Of a stretch of 25,805 nt of DNA, positions 1-7,387 are shown piece after piece. The stretch lies in the NCBI GenBank assembly GCA_018400515.1, contig JAGYMR010000010.1, positions 1-25,805 on the forward strand. Direction: 5' to 3'. This DNA comes from Tangfeifania sp. GTDB lineage: Bacteria > Bacteroidota > Bacteroidia > Bacteroidales > Prolixibacteraceae. A program made the position numbers and the translations under genes. The notes beneath the pieces were generated by a model that saw only the letters and a list, made by a program, of their open reading frames with translations, was not told the origin of the DNA and ran no database searches. How positions within the stretch are numbered: position 1 is the stretch's first letter; every line of letters starts with the position of its first letter.

Positions 1-2
1 AT

Positions 3-368
3 CATATTTTTGTACAACAGCCAAAATACCTACTCGACCTGAACCTCGCCATCCAGGAAAAGCTCTGCGAACTTTTGGAGTTACCCCTCCAACGAGTCCT
101 GACAACGGATTTTGAGGCTGTTCCGCCAAGTACCCTGAACTTCCGGGAAGCTATAACCCCGAAAAAACAGAAAAAAAAGGGAGATCCGCTCTTTTTTCCC
201 CGGGAATACACCCAGGTCTTTTCCGAAAAATTTGGTTTTGTTTCCAACCTCAGCATACTGGACTTACTGTTTAATGAAGGACAGAACAGCATCAACATCC
301 TGGAACAATCCATTCGGACCCCGGAAACGGACGAAAAACCGGCTTCAAAAAAAGGGAAAATTCATTGA
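3..368 (+). CDS. WbqC-like family protein, C-terminal part (5' truncated)
   Basis: An open frame enters from the left edge and stops with TGA at 366-368, giving about 121 residues. No start codon is needed inside the window, so the N-terminus lies upstream. The segment 'KFGFVSNLSILDLLFNEG' near the C-terminus is the recognisable end of WbqC-like proteins, which are common in Bacteroidota, often near signal peptidase genes, and have no well-established biochemical role. The last 25 residues are a charged Lys-rich tail unlike the conserved core. The gene converges on the NUDIX gene with 10 bases between stops, leaving no room for a separate terminator. The family assignment rests on this C-terminal pattern only. 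Confidence 0.72.
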   Translation, partial: HIFVQQPKYLLDLNLAIQEKLCELLELPLQRVLTTDFEAVPPSTLNFREAITPKKQKKKGDPLFFPREYTQVFSEKFGFVSNLSILDLLFNEGQNSINILEQSIRTPETDEKPASKKGKIH

Positions 369-378
369 GCCGGCGGAA

Positions 379-807
379 TTAAGCGGAGGGTCCAAAAAAA
401 TCTTCGAGGATCTGCCGGTGATCAAAAGCTATTTCAGGAAGGTCTTCCAGGGGATGCCACCGGGCACGGGAAGCATCGTCACCCCCTTTGACCGGAACCT
501 TTGCATCCAGTTGAGCTGAAAAAACCACCGAAATGGTCCGGTGACGGGGATCGCGATCAATCGCATCATACACCCTGAAGGGAACCATCGCTTCCAGCTT
601 CAAACCGGTCTCCTCCTCCAACTCACGTTTACAGGCAGTTTCCAAACGTTCGTCCATATTGATAAATCCTCCGGGAAGTGCCCATTTCCCCTGAAAAGGT
701 TCGCGGCCCCGCTGTATCAGTAACACCCGGACAAAAGAACCCTCCCGGTAATACACCACGGCATCGGTGGTCACTGCAGGGCGGGGATAACGGTAAACAT
801 AGTTCAT
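379..807 (-). CDS. NUDIX hydrolase
   Basis: A 142-residue protein with a complete Nudix box (G-x5-E-x7-REUxEExGU) at residues 47-69: Gly47, Glu53, then 'RELEEETGL' at 61-69. The Glu residues bind the divalent metal that drives hydrolysis of a nucleoside diphosphate linked to another moiety. The beta-rich N-terminus and the length fit small ADP-ribose pyrophosphatase-like or 8-oxo-dGTPase-like members, but the substrate cannot be read from sequence. There is no signal peptide, so it is cytosolic. It is the last gene of a three-gene minus-strand unit: its ATG shares one base with the stop codon of the 30-residue membrane peptide (TAATG), a classical translational-coupling arrangement. Confidence 0.9.
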   Translation of the reverse strand: MNYVYRYPRPAVTTDAVVYYREGSFVRVLLIQRGREPFQGKWALPGGFINMDERLETACKRELEEETGLKLEAMVPFRVYDAIDRDPRHRTISVVFSAQLDAKVPVKGGDDASRARWHPLEDLPEIAFDHRQILEDFFGPSA

Positions 808-899
808 TAGCTTTTCCTTCCTGTCTTCCAGTATTTCACGATCAAAAGCAACACGACCACAAAAATGAGAATGTAGATCAGCAGTTCAGTTTGTTCCAT
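807..899 (-). CDS. 30-residue single-pass membrane micropeptide
   Basis: A short frame reads MEQTELLIYILIFVVVLLLI, then VKYWKTGRKS and a TAA stop. It is one hydrophobic helix (about residues 6-21) with an acidic N-terminus and a strongly basic C-terminal tail (Lys, Lys, Arg, Lys), which predicts N-out/C-in topology by the positive-inside rule. The ATG lies 14 bases inside the 3' end of the NlpC/P60 gene in another frame, and the TAA overlaps the ATG of the NUDIX gene. It thus exactly fills the gap between two real genes, which argues for translation. The Shine-Dalgarno signal is weak, as is usual in Bacteroidota. I do not recognise a family; it may be a small accessory or regulatory membrane protein. 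Confidence 0.6.
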   Translation of the reverse strand: MEQTELLIYILIFVVVLLLIVKYWKTGRKS

Positions 900-1686
900 T
901 GGCATTGACTATTTTCTTCATTACACGCATTTTGTGTGTATAACGTTTCAAATCGACGTTAAAAATTCCGAACTGATCCACATGATCGATGCGCACTTTT
1001 CCCGAGGCATGAATGATCTTGTTTCTTTTCCAGAGGATCCCAACATGGACGATATTGCCCTCCTCATCGTCGAAAAAGGCAAGATCTCCCGGTTCTGCCT
1101 CATCCACAAAACTGAGCGGCTGACCAAGCCGGACCTGGTCCCGGGAATCGCGGGGAATTTTTATGCCCACCATTTTGTAAATGACCTGGGAAAACCCACT
1201 GCAATCGATTCCAAAAGGAGAGCGCCCTCCCCAAAGGTAAGGGGCATTAAAATATTTCAGGGCCTGACGAATAATCACCGCCCGCGGGTCTTTAACCTTT
1301 CCGTAAAAGACTTCACCGGCCGACTTATAGGTATGCCGGTTGACTGTAAACTCTTTTAAATAGGGCCGCCAAACAGGAAGCGTACTTCCCGAAACCAACA
1401 TCAGATTCCGCTCAGCGTTGACAGGAACAATGCTGATGATGTCGCCTGAAACAGCAGAGGCCCTTCGCTCCAATTTTTTGAGTGTCCGCAGTTGCAGGGG
1501 AGTGATCATTTTGCTGTCAACCCAGCCCGCACAACCATCATAGGCAAGCGAAACATGGCTCCACCCCATAATCGTCTCCATGATTTCAAAATGTTCCCCA
1601 AACAAAACCTGAGTAACCATTTCACTCTTTTCAGAGGGCTCTTTTCTGACCGGTATCAGACTCAACTCGGAAATCCCGTAATTCAT
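886..1686 (-). CDS. SH3b / NlpC-P60 (C40) cell-wall peptidase
   Basis: A 266-residue protein in the style of gamma-D-glutamyl-L-diamino acid dipeptidyl peptidases (YkfC / dipeptidyl-peptidase VI), which cut between D-Glu and the diamino acid of muropeptides. Residues 1-60 form one SH3b domain ending in 'GWVDSKMI', a second follows at about 75-125, and the catalytic NlpC/P60 domain spans about 135-260. Cys162 in 'DCSGFS' is the nucleophile, with His214 ('VHVGI') and His226 ('IHASG') completing the site. No signal peptide is visible, which suits cytosolic recycling of imported peptides. The frame extends upstream to 1770, but those 28 residues lack domain character; the internal ATG at 1686 begins the SH3b domain. 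It heads the unit with the micropeptide and NUDIX gene. Confidence 0.88.
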   Translation of the reverse strand: MNYGISELSLIPVRKEPSEKSEMVTQVLFGEHFEIMETIMGWSHVSLAYDGCAGWVDSKMITPLQLRTLKKLERRASAVSGDIISIVPVNAERNLMLVSGSTLPVWRPYLKEFTVNRHTYKSAGEVFYGKVKDPRAVIIRQALKYFNAPYLWGGRSPFGIDCSGFSQVIYKMVGIKIPRDSRDQVRLGQPLSFVDEAEPGDLAFFDDEEGNIVHVGILWKRNKIIHASGKVRIDHVDQFGIFNVDLKRYTHKMRVMKKIVNANGTN

Positions 1687-1795
1687 TCGTCGCTCTTTTA
1701 AAAATCCCGGCGGTTTCCCAGGGAATCCACAAGGATAAATTTTTTTTTGAATGGATAAACAGTACCACAACGTTCATCCCCTGGATCATTCAGCT

Positions 1796-1818
1796 CGGAA
1801 AGGAATAAAATCTTTCCG
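1796..1818. other. Hairpin in the NlpC/P60-pgpH divergent spacer
   Basis: CGGAAAG at 1796-1802 and CTTTCCG at 1812-1818 form a perfect 7-bp stem with a 9-base AT loop. No T-run follows on either strand, so it is not a typical intrinsic terminator. It sits about 110 bases upstream of the chosen NlpC/P60 start and could be a protein site, a 5'-UTR structure or chance. Confidence 0.25.
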
Positions 1819-1853
1819 CCCCACCGTTTCATTCAATTAATTTTATAATTTTA

Positions 1854-1883
1854 TTTGAATAAACTAAATTGCACATATTTTTA
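1854..1883 (+). promoter_or_regulatory. Candidate Bacteroidota promoter for the pgpH-like gene
   Basis: TTTG at 1854-1857 is followed after 18 bases by TATTTTTA at 1876-1883, one mismatch from the Bacteroidota -7 consensus TAnnTTTG. Transcription would start near 1890 and leave a leader of about 120 bases before the ATG at 2009. The region is very AT-rich, so a chance match is possible. Confidence 0.3.
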
Positions 1884-2008
1884 TGGATAAACACAAATCT
1901 ATGAAAAAAAATGAGCCGGCATTCAACCGGGGCCAATAGTTATCTGGAACTTTTTAACAATCCGGGATGGTTGCCTGCTGCTTTAAAAATTTTGAAACAA
2001 AACGTACA

Positions 2009-4093
2009 ATGAATAACTTTCTGAAAAAACTCAAAGGATATACCCGCATTTTTTACTGGGTATTTATTTTTCTTCTTTCGGCCGTTCTTCTTATTTTAAT
2101 TTTGCCGGGGAAACCCAAGTTCCAGTATGAATATCAAAAAAACTTTCCGTGGAGACACAACGATCTGGTGGCGCCTTTCGATTTTGCCATTTTAAAAACC
2201 CCTGAGGAGATCGCACAGGAAAAATCGGAACAGCTCCGGCAAATAAGCCCCTATTTTCTTTATGACACACTCCGGGCCGAAGAACAGGCAAAGCAGCTGC
2301 GATCCGACTGGCAAACACTGAGCGATTCAACGGGAACCGGCACCCCGGAAGTCATCAACTCCCTGGTAAAAACCCTCCGCTCATTATACCAGGTAGGAAT
2401 ATTGCCCCGTTCGGCCGAAACTTATCAGGAGCTGGAAGGTAAGGAAACCATCAAAAAACGAACAGGAAATGTTGCTATAAAAACCCCTCTTGATAAAATC
2501 CATTCCGAGAAATCGGCCTACAATGCATTCCGCGATACCCTGCACCGACTGGAACAAAAATTCCCCGAAGCAACGGATAACCTGAAACTCCTGAAACCCG
2601 GGAGCTATATCGCTTCGAACCTCAAATACGACCAGGAAACCACCCAAAGGGAAAAGAATGAAATCACTAAAGACATTTCCCAAACCCGCGGTATGGTCCA
2701 GACCGGTGAACGCATCATCCTTGAAGGGGAGCTGGTGAACGAGGAAAAATTCCAAATTCTGGAGTCGCTGAAAGCCAGTTACGAAAAGGAACGGGGGGAA
2801 AACATCAATTTCTACATGGTTCCCCTGGGAAAATCCTCCCTGGTAGTGGTGTTTACCATCCTGCTATTCACCTTCCTTTACATCTACCGGCTCGATATTC
2901 TCTACCAGGTCAGAAAACTCTCCTTTTTACTGTTATTCCTGGTGACCATCGTATTTATCAGCAGCTTTATCAATTCTTTTCCCAACCTGCACATCTACCT
3001 GGTACCCTTTGCCATTTTTCCCATCATCGTCCGTACCTTTTTTGATTCCCGGACCGCTATCTTTACGCTGGTAATAGCAGCCATACTGACAGGCTTTTAT
3101 GCCCCCAATAACTATGAGTTTGTTTTGCTGCAGGTGACTGCCGGTGTGGTGGCTGTTTTCAGTCTGAACAAAATGCACCGCCGTGTACACCTGATCATGG
3201 CAGCCATCTGGGTTTTCCTTACCTATGCGGTTGTGTTTACCGCCCTCGAATTGATTTATGAAGGAAATTTCCAGGCATACAATTATAAAATGCTTCAATG
3301 GTTTGCGCTGAGCAGCATCCTCATACTTCTGGTCTACCCGCTGGTATTTATTTTTGAAAAAATCTTCGGTTTTGTCTCCGATGTTACCCTGATCGAATTA
3401 TCCGATACCAACCAGCCGCTTCTCAGAAAACTGGCCGAAGAAGCACCGGGTACGTTCCAGCACTCCATGCAAATTGCCAACCTGGCTGAGGAGATCATTC
3501 TGAAAATCGGGGGGAATCCCTTCCTTGTCCGTGCCGGCTCCCTTTACCATGACATCGGAAAAATCGCCTCGCCAGGATTCTTTATTGAAAATCAGGCCAT
3601 CGGAATAAACCCCCACGATCAGTTAAACTATCAGAAAAGTGCGCAGATCATCATTCAACACGTGAAAAACGGCGTAAAAATGGCCAAAAAACATAAACTC
3701 CCCGAGGCGCTGGTGGAATTTATCGCCACGCATCACGGAACATCCAAAGCCAAATACTTTTACATAAAACACCAGGAAGCCAATCCGGGGAAAAAGACGG
3801 ATGATGCCTCCTTTGATTATCCGGGCCCACTCCCTAAATCCAAAGAGGCATCTGTTGTTATGATCGTCGATGGAATCGAAGCGGCATCCCGCAGCCTGAA
3901 AGAGAAAAAACCTGAAAAACTTGAAGCACTGATCAATCAGATGGTTGATCAAAAAATTGAAAACCAGCAACTGGCTGAATCTGATCTGACTTTCCGGGAT
4001 ATCAAAATCATCAAAGAAACACTGATAAATAAAATTTTAAATATCTACCATGCCCGGATTGAATACCCGGAAGAAAAAAAGCCTGATCAGTAA
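2009..4093 (+). CDS. pgpH: 7TM-HD (HDIG) membrane phosphodiesterase, PgpH family
   Basis: A 694-residue membrane protein with PgpH architecture: one N-terminal transmembrane helix (about 14-34), a large extracytoplasmic domain (about 35-270), a multi-helix 7TMR-HD membrane block (about 277-455) and a cytoplasmic HD phosphohydrolase domain (about 475-680). The metal-binding signature is visible as His485 ('QHSMQ') and the His514-Asp515 pair in 'YHDIGK', with a further 'HHG' about 70 residues later. Characterised PgpH proteins hydrolyse the second messenger c-di-AMP; the same role here is inferred from family and layout. I chose the ATG at 2009 because the 14 extra codons from 1967 lack the basic/hydrophobic start seen from 'MNNFLKKLK'. 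The 3' end overlaps the convergent lipoprotein gene by 7 bases. Confidence 0.9.
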   Translation: MNNFLKKLKGYTRIFYWVFIFLLSAVLLILILPGKPKFQYEYQKNFPWRHNDLVAPFDFAILKTPEEIAQEKSEQLRQISPYFLYDTLRAEEQAKQLRSDWQTLSDSTGTGTPEVINSLVKTLRSLYQVGILPRSAETYQELEGKETIKKRTGNVAIKTPLDKIHSEKSAYNAFRDTLHRLEQKFPEATDNLKLLKPGSYIASNLKYDQETTQREKNEITKDISQTRGMVQTGERIILEGELVNEEKFQILESLKASYEKERGENINFYMVPLGKSSLVVVFTILLFTFLYIYRLDILYQVRKLSFLLLFLVTIVFISSFINSFPNLHIYLVPFAIFPIIVRTFFDSRTAIFTLVIAAILTGFYAPNNYEFVLLQVTAGVVAVFSLNKMHRRVHLIMAAIWVFLTYAVVFTALELIYEGNFQAYNYKMLQWFALSSILILLVYPLVFIFEKIFGFVSDVTLIELSDTNQPLLRKLAEEAPGTFQHSMQIANLAEEIILKIGGNPFLVRAGSLYHDIGKIASPGFFIENQAIGINPHDQLNYQKSAQIIIQHVKNGVKMAKKHKLPEALVEFIATHHGTSKAKYFYIKHQEANPGKKTDDASFDYPGPLPKSKEASVVMIVDGIEAASRSLKEKKPEKLEALINQMVDQKIENQQLAESDLTFRDIKIIKETLINKILNIYHARIEYPEEKKPDQ

Positions 4094-4500
4094 ACTTTCA
4101 TGGACTCCCTGCGAATCTCCTTCAAAAGAAACACATCCCTCCGGCCGCTTTTCCGGAAAATCAACCGGGCCGTCTTTTCCGTCCGCTCCGCCCGGATCTC
4201 CAGGTGACTGCTCCGCCGGGGAATAACCGCTTCAAGCAGAATGCCCTCCTCCTTCATGGATTGCCGGAGCGGCACTTTCTGGTTCCTGAAAATAATGCTG
4301 TCAAAAGTAACATCCGGAGCGGCATTTTTCACCACGATATCAACGGTGGTACCAAACTCATTCTCTCCGGCAAACCAGGAATAATAACGGGCATCGGAGA
4401 GAACAAACGGGGGGGCAGTCCGGTTTTTGAATATACTGCAACCCGAAACGGTAAAAATCAAAAAAAGAATGACTGGTGTTTTAAAAAAATTCAGGCGCAT
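4087..4500 (-). CDS. Small lipoprotein of unknown function
   Basis: A 137-residue protein with a lipoprotein signal peptide: a hydrophobic stretch at about 8-18 and the lipobox 'VSGC', with Cys21 as the lipidated residue. The rest is mostly beta-strand-like with basic residues and the pattern 'LSDARYYSWFAGENEFG', which I do not assign to a named family. It ends inside the 3' end of the PgpH-like gene on the opposite strand, sharing 7 bases. Its leader (4501-4580) contains a long imperfect inverted repeat. An envelope location is supported; the function is not. Confidence 0.7.
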   Translation of the reverse strand: MRLNFFKTPVILFLIFTVSGCSIFKNRTAPPFVLSDARYYSWFAGENEFGTTVDIVVKNAAPDVTFDSIIFRNQKVPLRQSMKEEGILLEAVIPRRSSHLEIRAERTEKTARLIFRKSGRRDVFLLKEIRRESMKVY

Positions 4501-4517
4501 TTTTTGTTAACTTTATA

Positions 4518-4579
4518 ATGAAACCTGCATGGAAATCAATGACTCCAACACGACAGAATAATTCTCCATGCGGTTTCAT
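4518..4579. repeat. Imperfect inverted repeat in the lipoprotein leader
   Basis: The left arm ATGAAACCTGCATGGA (4518-4533) pairs with TCCATGCGGTTTCAT (4565-4579) over 15 base pairs with one bulged base (T4526), around a 31-base spacer. It begins 18 bases upstream of the minus-strand lipoprotein ATG. It could form a leader hairpin in that mRNA or be a bipartite protein site. No T-run follows, so it is not a standard terminator. Confidence 0.55.
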
Positions 4580-4742
4580 GATTCAACATTATCAATTTTA
4601 AATATAAACGTTTGAAACAAGTATGGCAATTTTTGTACCACAAAAGTATGAAACTTATTGATTCGGGTTCCCCGGGTTAACCCAAATAAATATAAGCATT
4701 CTGAACAAAAAAACAGGCACTTTTGAACACGTGAATCAACAA

Positions 4743-4779
4743 TTTGTTTACGATTGAAATACAATTTTTTTTATTTTTG
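4743..4779 (+). promoter_or_regulatory. Candidate promoter for the S41 protease gene
   Basis: TATTTTTG at 4772-4779 matches the Bacteroidota -7 consensus TAnnTTTG exactly. Two possible -33 TTG elements lie at 4744-4746 and 4754-4756, with spacers of 25 and 15 bases, both outside the usual range. The implied leader is only about 14 bases. The -7 box is the stronger part of this call. Confidence 0.38.
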
Positions 4780-4799
4780 TCCATTCAAAATTATCATCT

Positions 4800-6428
4800 A
4801 TGCATAAAGTCATTCATTGGTCCGTAATACTGCTTCTTTTGCTGGGTTTTGTTTTATCAACCGGTTGCGAAAAAGACGATCCCCTTCCCAATCCTCCGGA
4901 GGAAGAAGAGCCCGAAGAGGAGGAAGAAGATCCCGACGAGGAACCTGAAGATATACCCCAGGCCAGCGATGTCAACCTGTTTATCTGGGAAGGCCTGGCC
5001 ACCTATTACTATTGGGTGGATGATGTGCCCGATCTTATCGACCCGGTATTCAACAACCCGGACAGTCTTAACCGGTTTCTGAATCAATACAATGACTCTG
5101 AGGAACTTTTTTACAGCCTTCTTTACGAATACGAGGAAGTGGACAGGTGGTCCTTTGTAGTGGATGACTATTCCATCATTGAAAACTGGACTTCCGGAGT
5201 GGACAAATCCGTGGGGTTTGATTTTATGCTGAGTTATAAAAGCCCCGTTTCCGATTACCTGTTCGGTTATGTCAGGTATGTGATGGAAGGATCGCCCGCG
5301 GATGAAGCCGGAATCGAACGGGGAGACTTCTTTCTGGAAGTGGACGGGCAGCCGCTGACCTTATCCAATTACCAAAGCCTGTTGTTCTCAGATGACCCTT
5401 ATACCCTGCACATGGCTGACTGGGAGGGCGGAAATACTTTTACCAAAAACGGAGTAACCCATGACCTGACACCGGAAGTTATCCGGGAAAATCCGGTCCA
5501 CATGGATACCGTCCTCACGGTGGACGGATATAAGGTAGGCTACCTGGTCTACAATGGTTTTACCTCGGCTTACAACCAGGACCTGGAGACATCGTACGAT
5601 CTGTTGCTGAATGCCGTGTTTGCGGATTTTCAAAGCAGCGGCATCGATCAGCTGGTAATTGATTTGCGCTACAACGGGGGAGGCTCCATACAGACAGCCA
5701 AGTACCTGGCCAGCATGATCCACTCCACCGACAACACGAAAGTACTCGCCGAAACCCAATACAATGACCTGCTGCAAAATTATTTCCGGCAGGAAGAGGG
5801 GGAGGAATACTTTTATGACTACTTCACAGACCATATCAACGCAGCCACCTGGCAGGTCAAGGATGACGAAGGCAATGTCACCGGTGAGGTGGAAACACCC
5901 GAAACACCAATAAACAGTCTCAATTTAAATGAACTGTATGTCATTACTTCCTATCAGACGGCTTCTGCCAGCGAACTGCTGATCAACGGGCTGGAACCAT
6001 ACATGGACGATGTCTGGGTCATTGGTGAAAACACCGCCGGTAAAAATGTGGGCTCCTTCACCATCCGCGACTACGACAATAAAGGCAACCTCAACCCCAA
6101 CCATGACTGGGCCATGCAGCCCATCACATTAAAAATTGCCAATTCGGAGGGATATTCCGATTATATCAACGGACTCGCTCCCGATCAAGATATGGAGGCT
6201 GTTGAAATCTATTCCGGTCATTTAAATCTCCTGCCTTTCGGGGATCCGGAAGAGGAACTACTGAAAATCGCGCTGAATCACATCCGCGGAGTATCCACAA
6301 AATCAGGCATTCGAAATACCGCCCGCATAAGGAATGTGGACATACCCAAAAGGCATGCGCCTTTCAGTCAGGAGATGTATGCTGAACCGGAACGGATTTT
6401 CAGGGATCAAATGCCGGAGGAGCGCTGA
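4800..6428 (+). CDS. S41 (C-terminal processing) peptidase, surface-type lipoprotein
   Basis: A 542-residue serine protease of the S41/CtpA group. The signal peptide ends in lipobox 'LSTGC' (Cys23), followed by Glu-Lys-Asp-Asp, resembling the K-(D/E)2 lipoprotein export signal that sends Bacteroidota lipoproteins to the cell surface. A very acidic Pro/Glu/Asp linker covers about 28-52. A PDZ-like segment lies at about 155-200 ('GSPADEAGIERGDFFLEVDG') and the catalytic domain at about 240-480, with 'RYNGGG' near 297, the nucleophile Ser389 in 'TASASE' and Lys415 in 'TAGKN' as the general base, at nearly the spacing seen in E. coli Tsp. It probably processes extracellular or surface peptides; the substrate is unknown. 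It converges on the DUF2807 gene, 26 bases away. Confidence 0.88.
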   Translation: MHKVIHWSVILLLLLGFVLSTGCEKDDPLPNPPEEEEPEEEEEDPDEEPEDIPQASDVNLFIWEGLATYYYWVDDVPDLIDPVFNNPDSLNRFLNQYNDSEELFYSLLYEYEEVDRWSFVVDDYSIIENWTSGVDKSVGFDFMLSYKSPVSDYLFGYVRYVMEGSPADEAGIERGDFFLEVDGQPLTLSNYQSLLFSDDPYTLHMADWEGGNTFTKNGVTHDLTPEVIRENPVHMDTVLTVDGYKVGYLVYNGFTSAYNQDLETSYDLLLNAVFADFQSSGIDQLVIDLRYNGGGSIQTAKYLASMIHSTDNTKVLAETQYNDLLQNYFRQEEGEEYFYDYFTDHINAATWQVKDDEGNVTGEVETPETPINSLNLNELYVITSYQTASASELLINGLEPYMDDVWVIGENTAGKNVGSFTIRDYDNKGNLNPNHDWAMQPITLKIANSEGYSDYINGLAPDQDMEAVEIYSGHLNLLPFGDPEEELLKIALNHIRGVSTKSGIRNTARIRNVDIPKRHAPFSQEMYAEPERIFRDQMPEER

Positions 6429-6437
6429 AGCCTTTCT

Positions 6438-6452
6438 GCGGTTTTTAGCCGC
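6438..6452. terminator. Weak hairpin between convergent S41 and DUF2807 genes
   Basis: GCGG (6438-6441) and CCGC (6449-6452) form a 4-bp GC stem around TTTTTAG in the 26-base convergent gap, with possible outer pairing of CTGAA (6425-6429) with TTCAG (6454-6458). There is no downstream T-run. It may serve both genes weakly, or not be a terminator at all. Confidence 0.22.
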
Positions 6453-6454
6453 TT

Positions 6455-7168
6455 TCAGTCCTCCTCCCGCCGAACGGCCCCCAACCCCTCAATGTGTTCG
6501 GTGACATCCGGATTGCCCCGGTATTTTACTTTTCCCATGCCATAAATCTGGGCATTCAGCGTCGCTGTTGGAAAAACACGGGCCGTCCCTACCCCGTCAA
6601 TCCGGATATCAACATGTTCACTTTTCATCTCTCCGGCATCGATGTGTCCGGCGCCGGAAATATTTAATCCCAACTCATCGGAAACACCCGCCAGTTCGAA
6701 CCAAACACCCCCTTCGGTCTTCATGCCAAAGCGGTGCGCTTTTGCCCGGAAATCAACTTTTGCGCCCCCTTCCAAACGAACAAAAAAATCATCCAGTTGC
6801 AGATAACCGTGTGTTCTCAACTGAATGCCGCCTTTTATTTCCAGACGCTCCAGTGTTTTAAAGGTAATGTATAACGATACCCGGCTGAAATCGAACGGCT
6901 CGCGGTCAACATATACCTTCAGCGAACCGTTTTCATTACGAACATGTAAATAGTCAAAAGCCCTGGGATCGGAAGCCCGGACCTCCAGCTTGCTTTTATT
7001 CCCCTGGATGAGGAACACCTTAAATGATCCTTTAAGAAACAATCGGGAAAAATTGCCGGTAGAAATGGTTTCCGACTCCCATTCATTTTCCGTGGCGGCT
7101 TCCGCCTTTGATGAAAAGGCCGGAAACAGAACAAATACGGTAAAAAATAACAACCACCTGTTTTTCAT
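6455..7168 (-). CDS. DUF2807 (head GIN domain) exported protein
   Basis: A 237-residue protein with a cleavable-looking signal peptide (about 1-25, ending 'SKAEA') followed by a repetitive beta-helix-like domain. The opening 'FSRLFLKGSFKVFLIQGN' and the closing 'YRGNPDVTEHIEGLGAVRR' are hallmarks of DUF2807, sometimes labelled a putative autotransporter adhesin head domain. Members are frequent in Bacteroidota envelopes, but no enzymatic role is established; the 'adhesin' label is an annotation tradition rather than shown function. The next gene upstream on the same strand is a membrane protein 219 bases away, so they may be separate units. Confidence 0.85.
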   Translation of the reverse strand: MKNRWLLFFTVFVLFPAFSSKAEAATENEWESETISTGNFSRLFLKGSFKVFLIQGNKSKLEVRASDPRAFDYLHVRNENGSLKVYVDREPFDFSRVSLYITFKTLERLEIKGGIQLRTHGYLQLDDFFVRLEGGAKVDFRAKAHRFGMKTEGGVWFELAGVSDELGLNISGAGHIDAGEMKSEHVDIRIDGVGTARVFPTATLNAQIYGMGKVKYRGNPDVTEHIEGLGAVRREED

Positions 7169-7337
7169 TAAAAAAAATACTAAATATTTAATAATAAACC
7201 ATTTAAAACAAAATCTTTTTACGGTATTTCACCTCTTAAGCCCTCCTATTTTTTTAATCTACCGCTTTAAAGAGTGCCCAAAAAAATCCACCGCTGAAAA
7301 AAAAATGGCAAAAAATCATTCCAGGGCGGTTAAAAGA

Positions 7338-7345
7338 CAAATTTA
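7338..7345 (-). promoter_or_regulatory. Candidate -7 box upstream of the DUF2807 gene
   Basis: Minus-strand TAAATTTG is an exact TAnnTTTG match in the gap between the membrane protein and the DUF2807 gene. No TTG lies at the expected distance, and the leader would be about 160 bases, so support is weak. Confidence 0.22.
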
Positions 7346-7387
7346 GGCATTTAAATAAAACCTGCCCCCATTTTCCGGCCAATACCC

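Larger units (their letters stand above)
4501..4799. other. Divergent intergenic region (299 bases)
   Basis: AT-rich spacer between the divergent lipoprotein and S41 protease genes. It holds an imperfect 16-bp inverted repeat (4518-4579), a small hairpin TTTTGT/ACAAAA (4631-4645), the 10-base palindrome GGGTTAACCC (4674-4683) and a -7 box at 4772-4779. I see no convincing coding frame; a 62-codon minus-strand frame at 4576-4764 has no supporting signals. Confidence 0.5.

Noticed and set aside
934..1359. A 141-codon plus-strand frame opposite the NlpC/P60 gene
   Set aside because: It is antisense to the catalytic domain with conserved Cys/His residues and shows no domain of its own.
4518..4579. 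A phase-variable invertible promoter bounded by the inverted repeat
   Set aside because: The 31 bases between the arms are too short for a promoter, contain no -7 box, and no invertase gene is nearby.
4576..4764. A 62-codon minus-strand frame in the lipoprotein/S41 spacer
   Set aside because: It is AT-rich with no start signals or family resemblance and overlaps the promoter region and palindromes.
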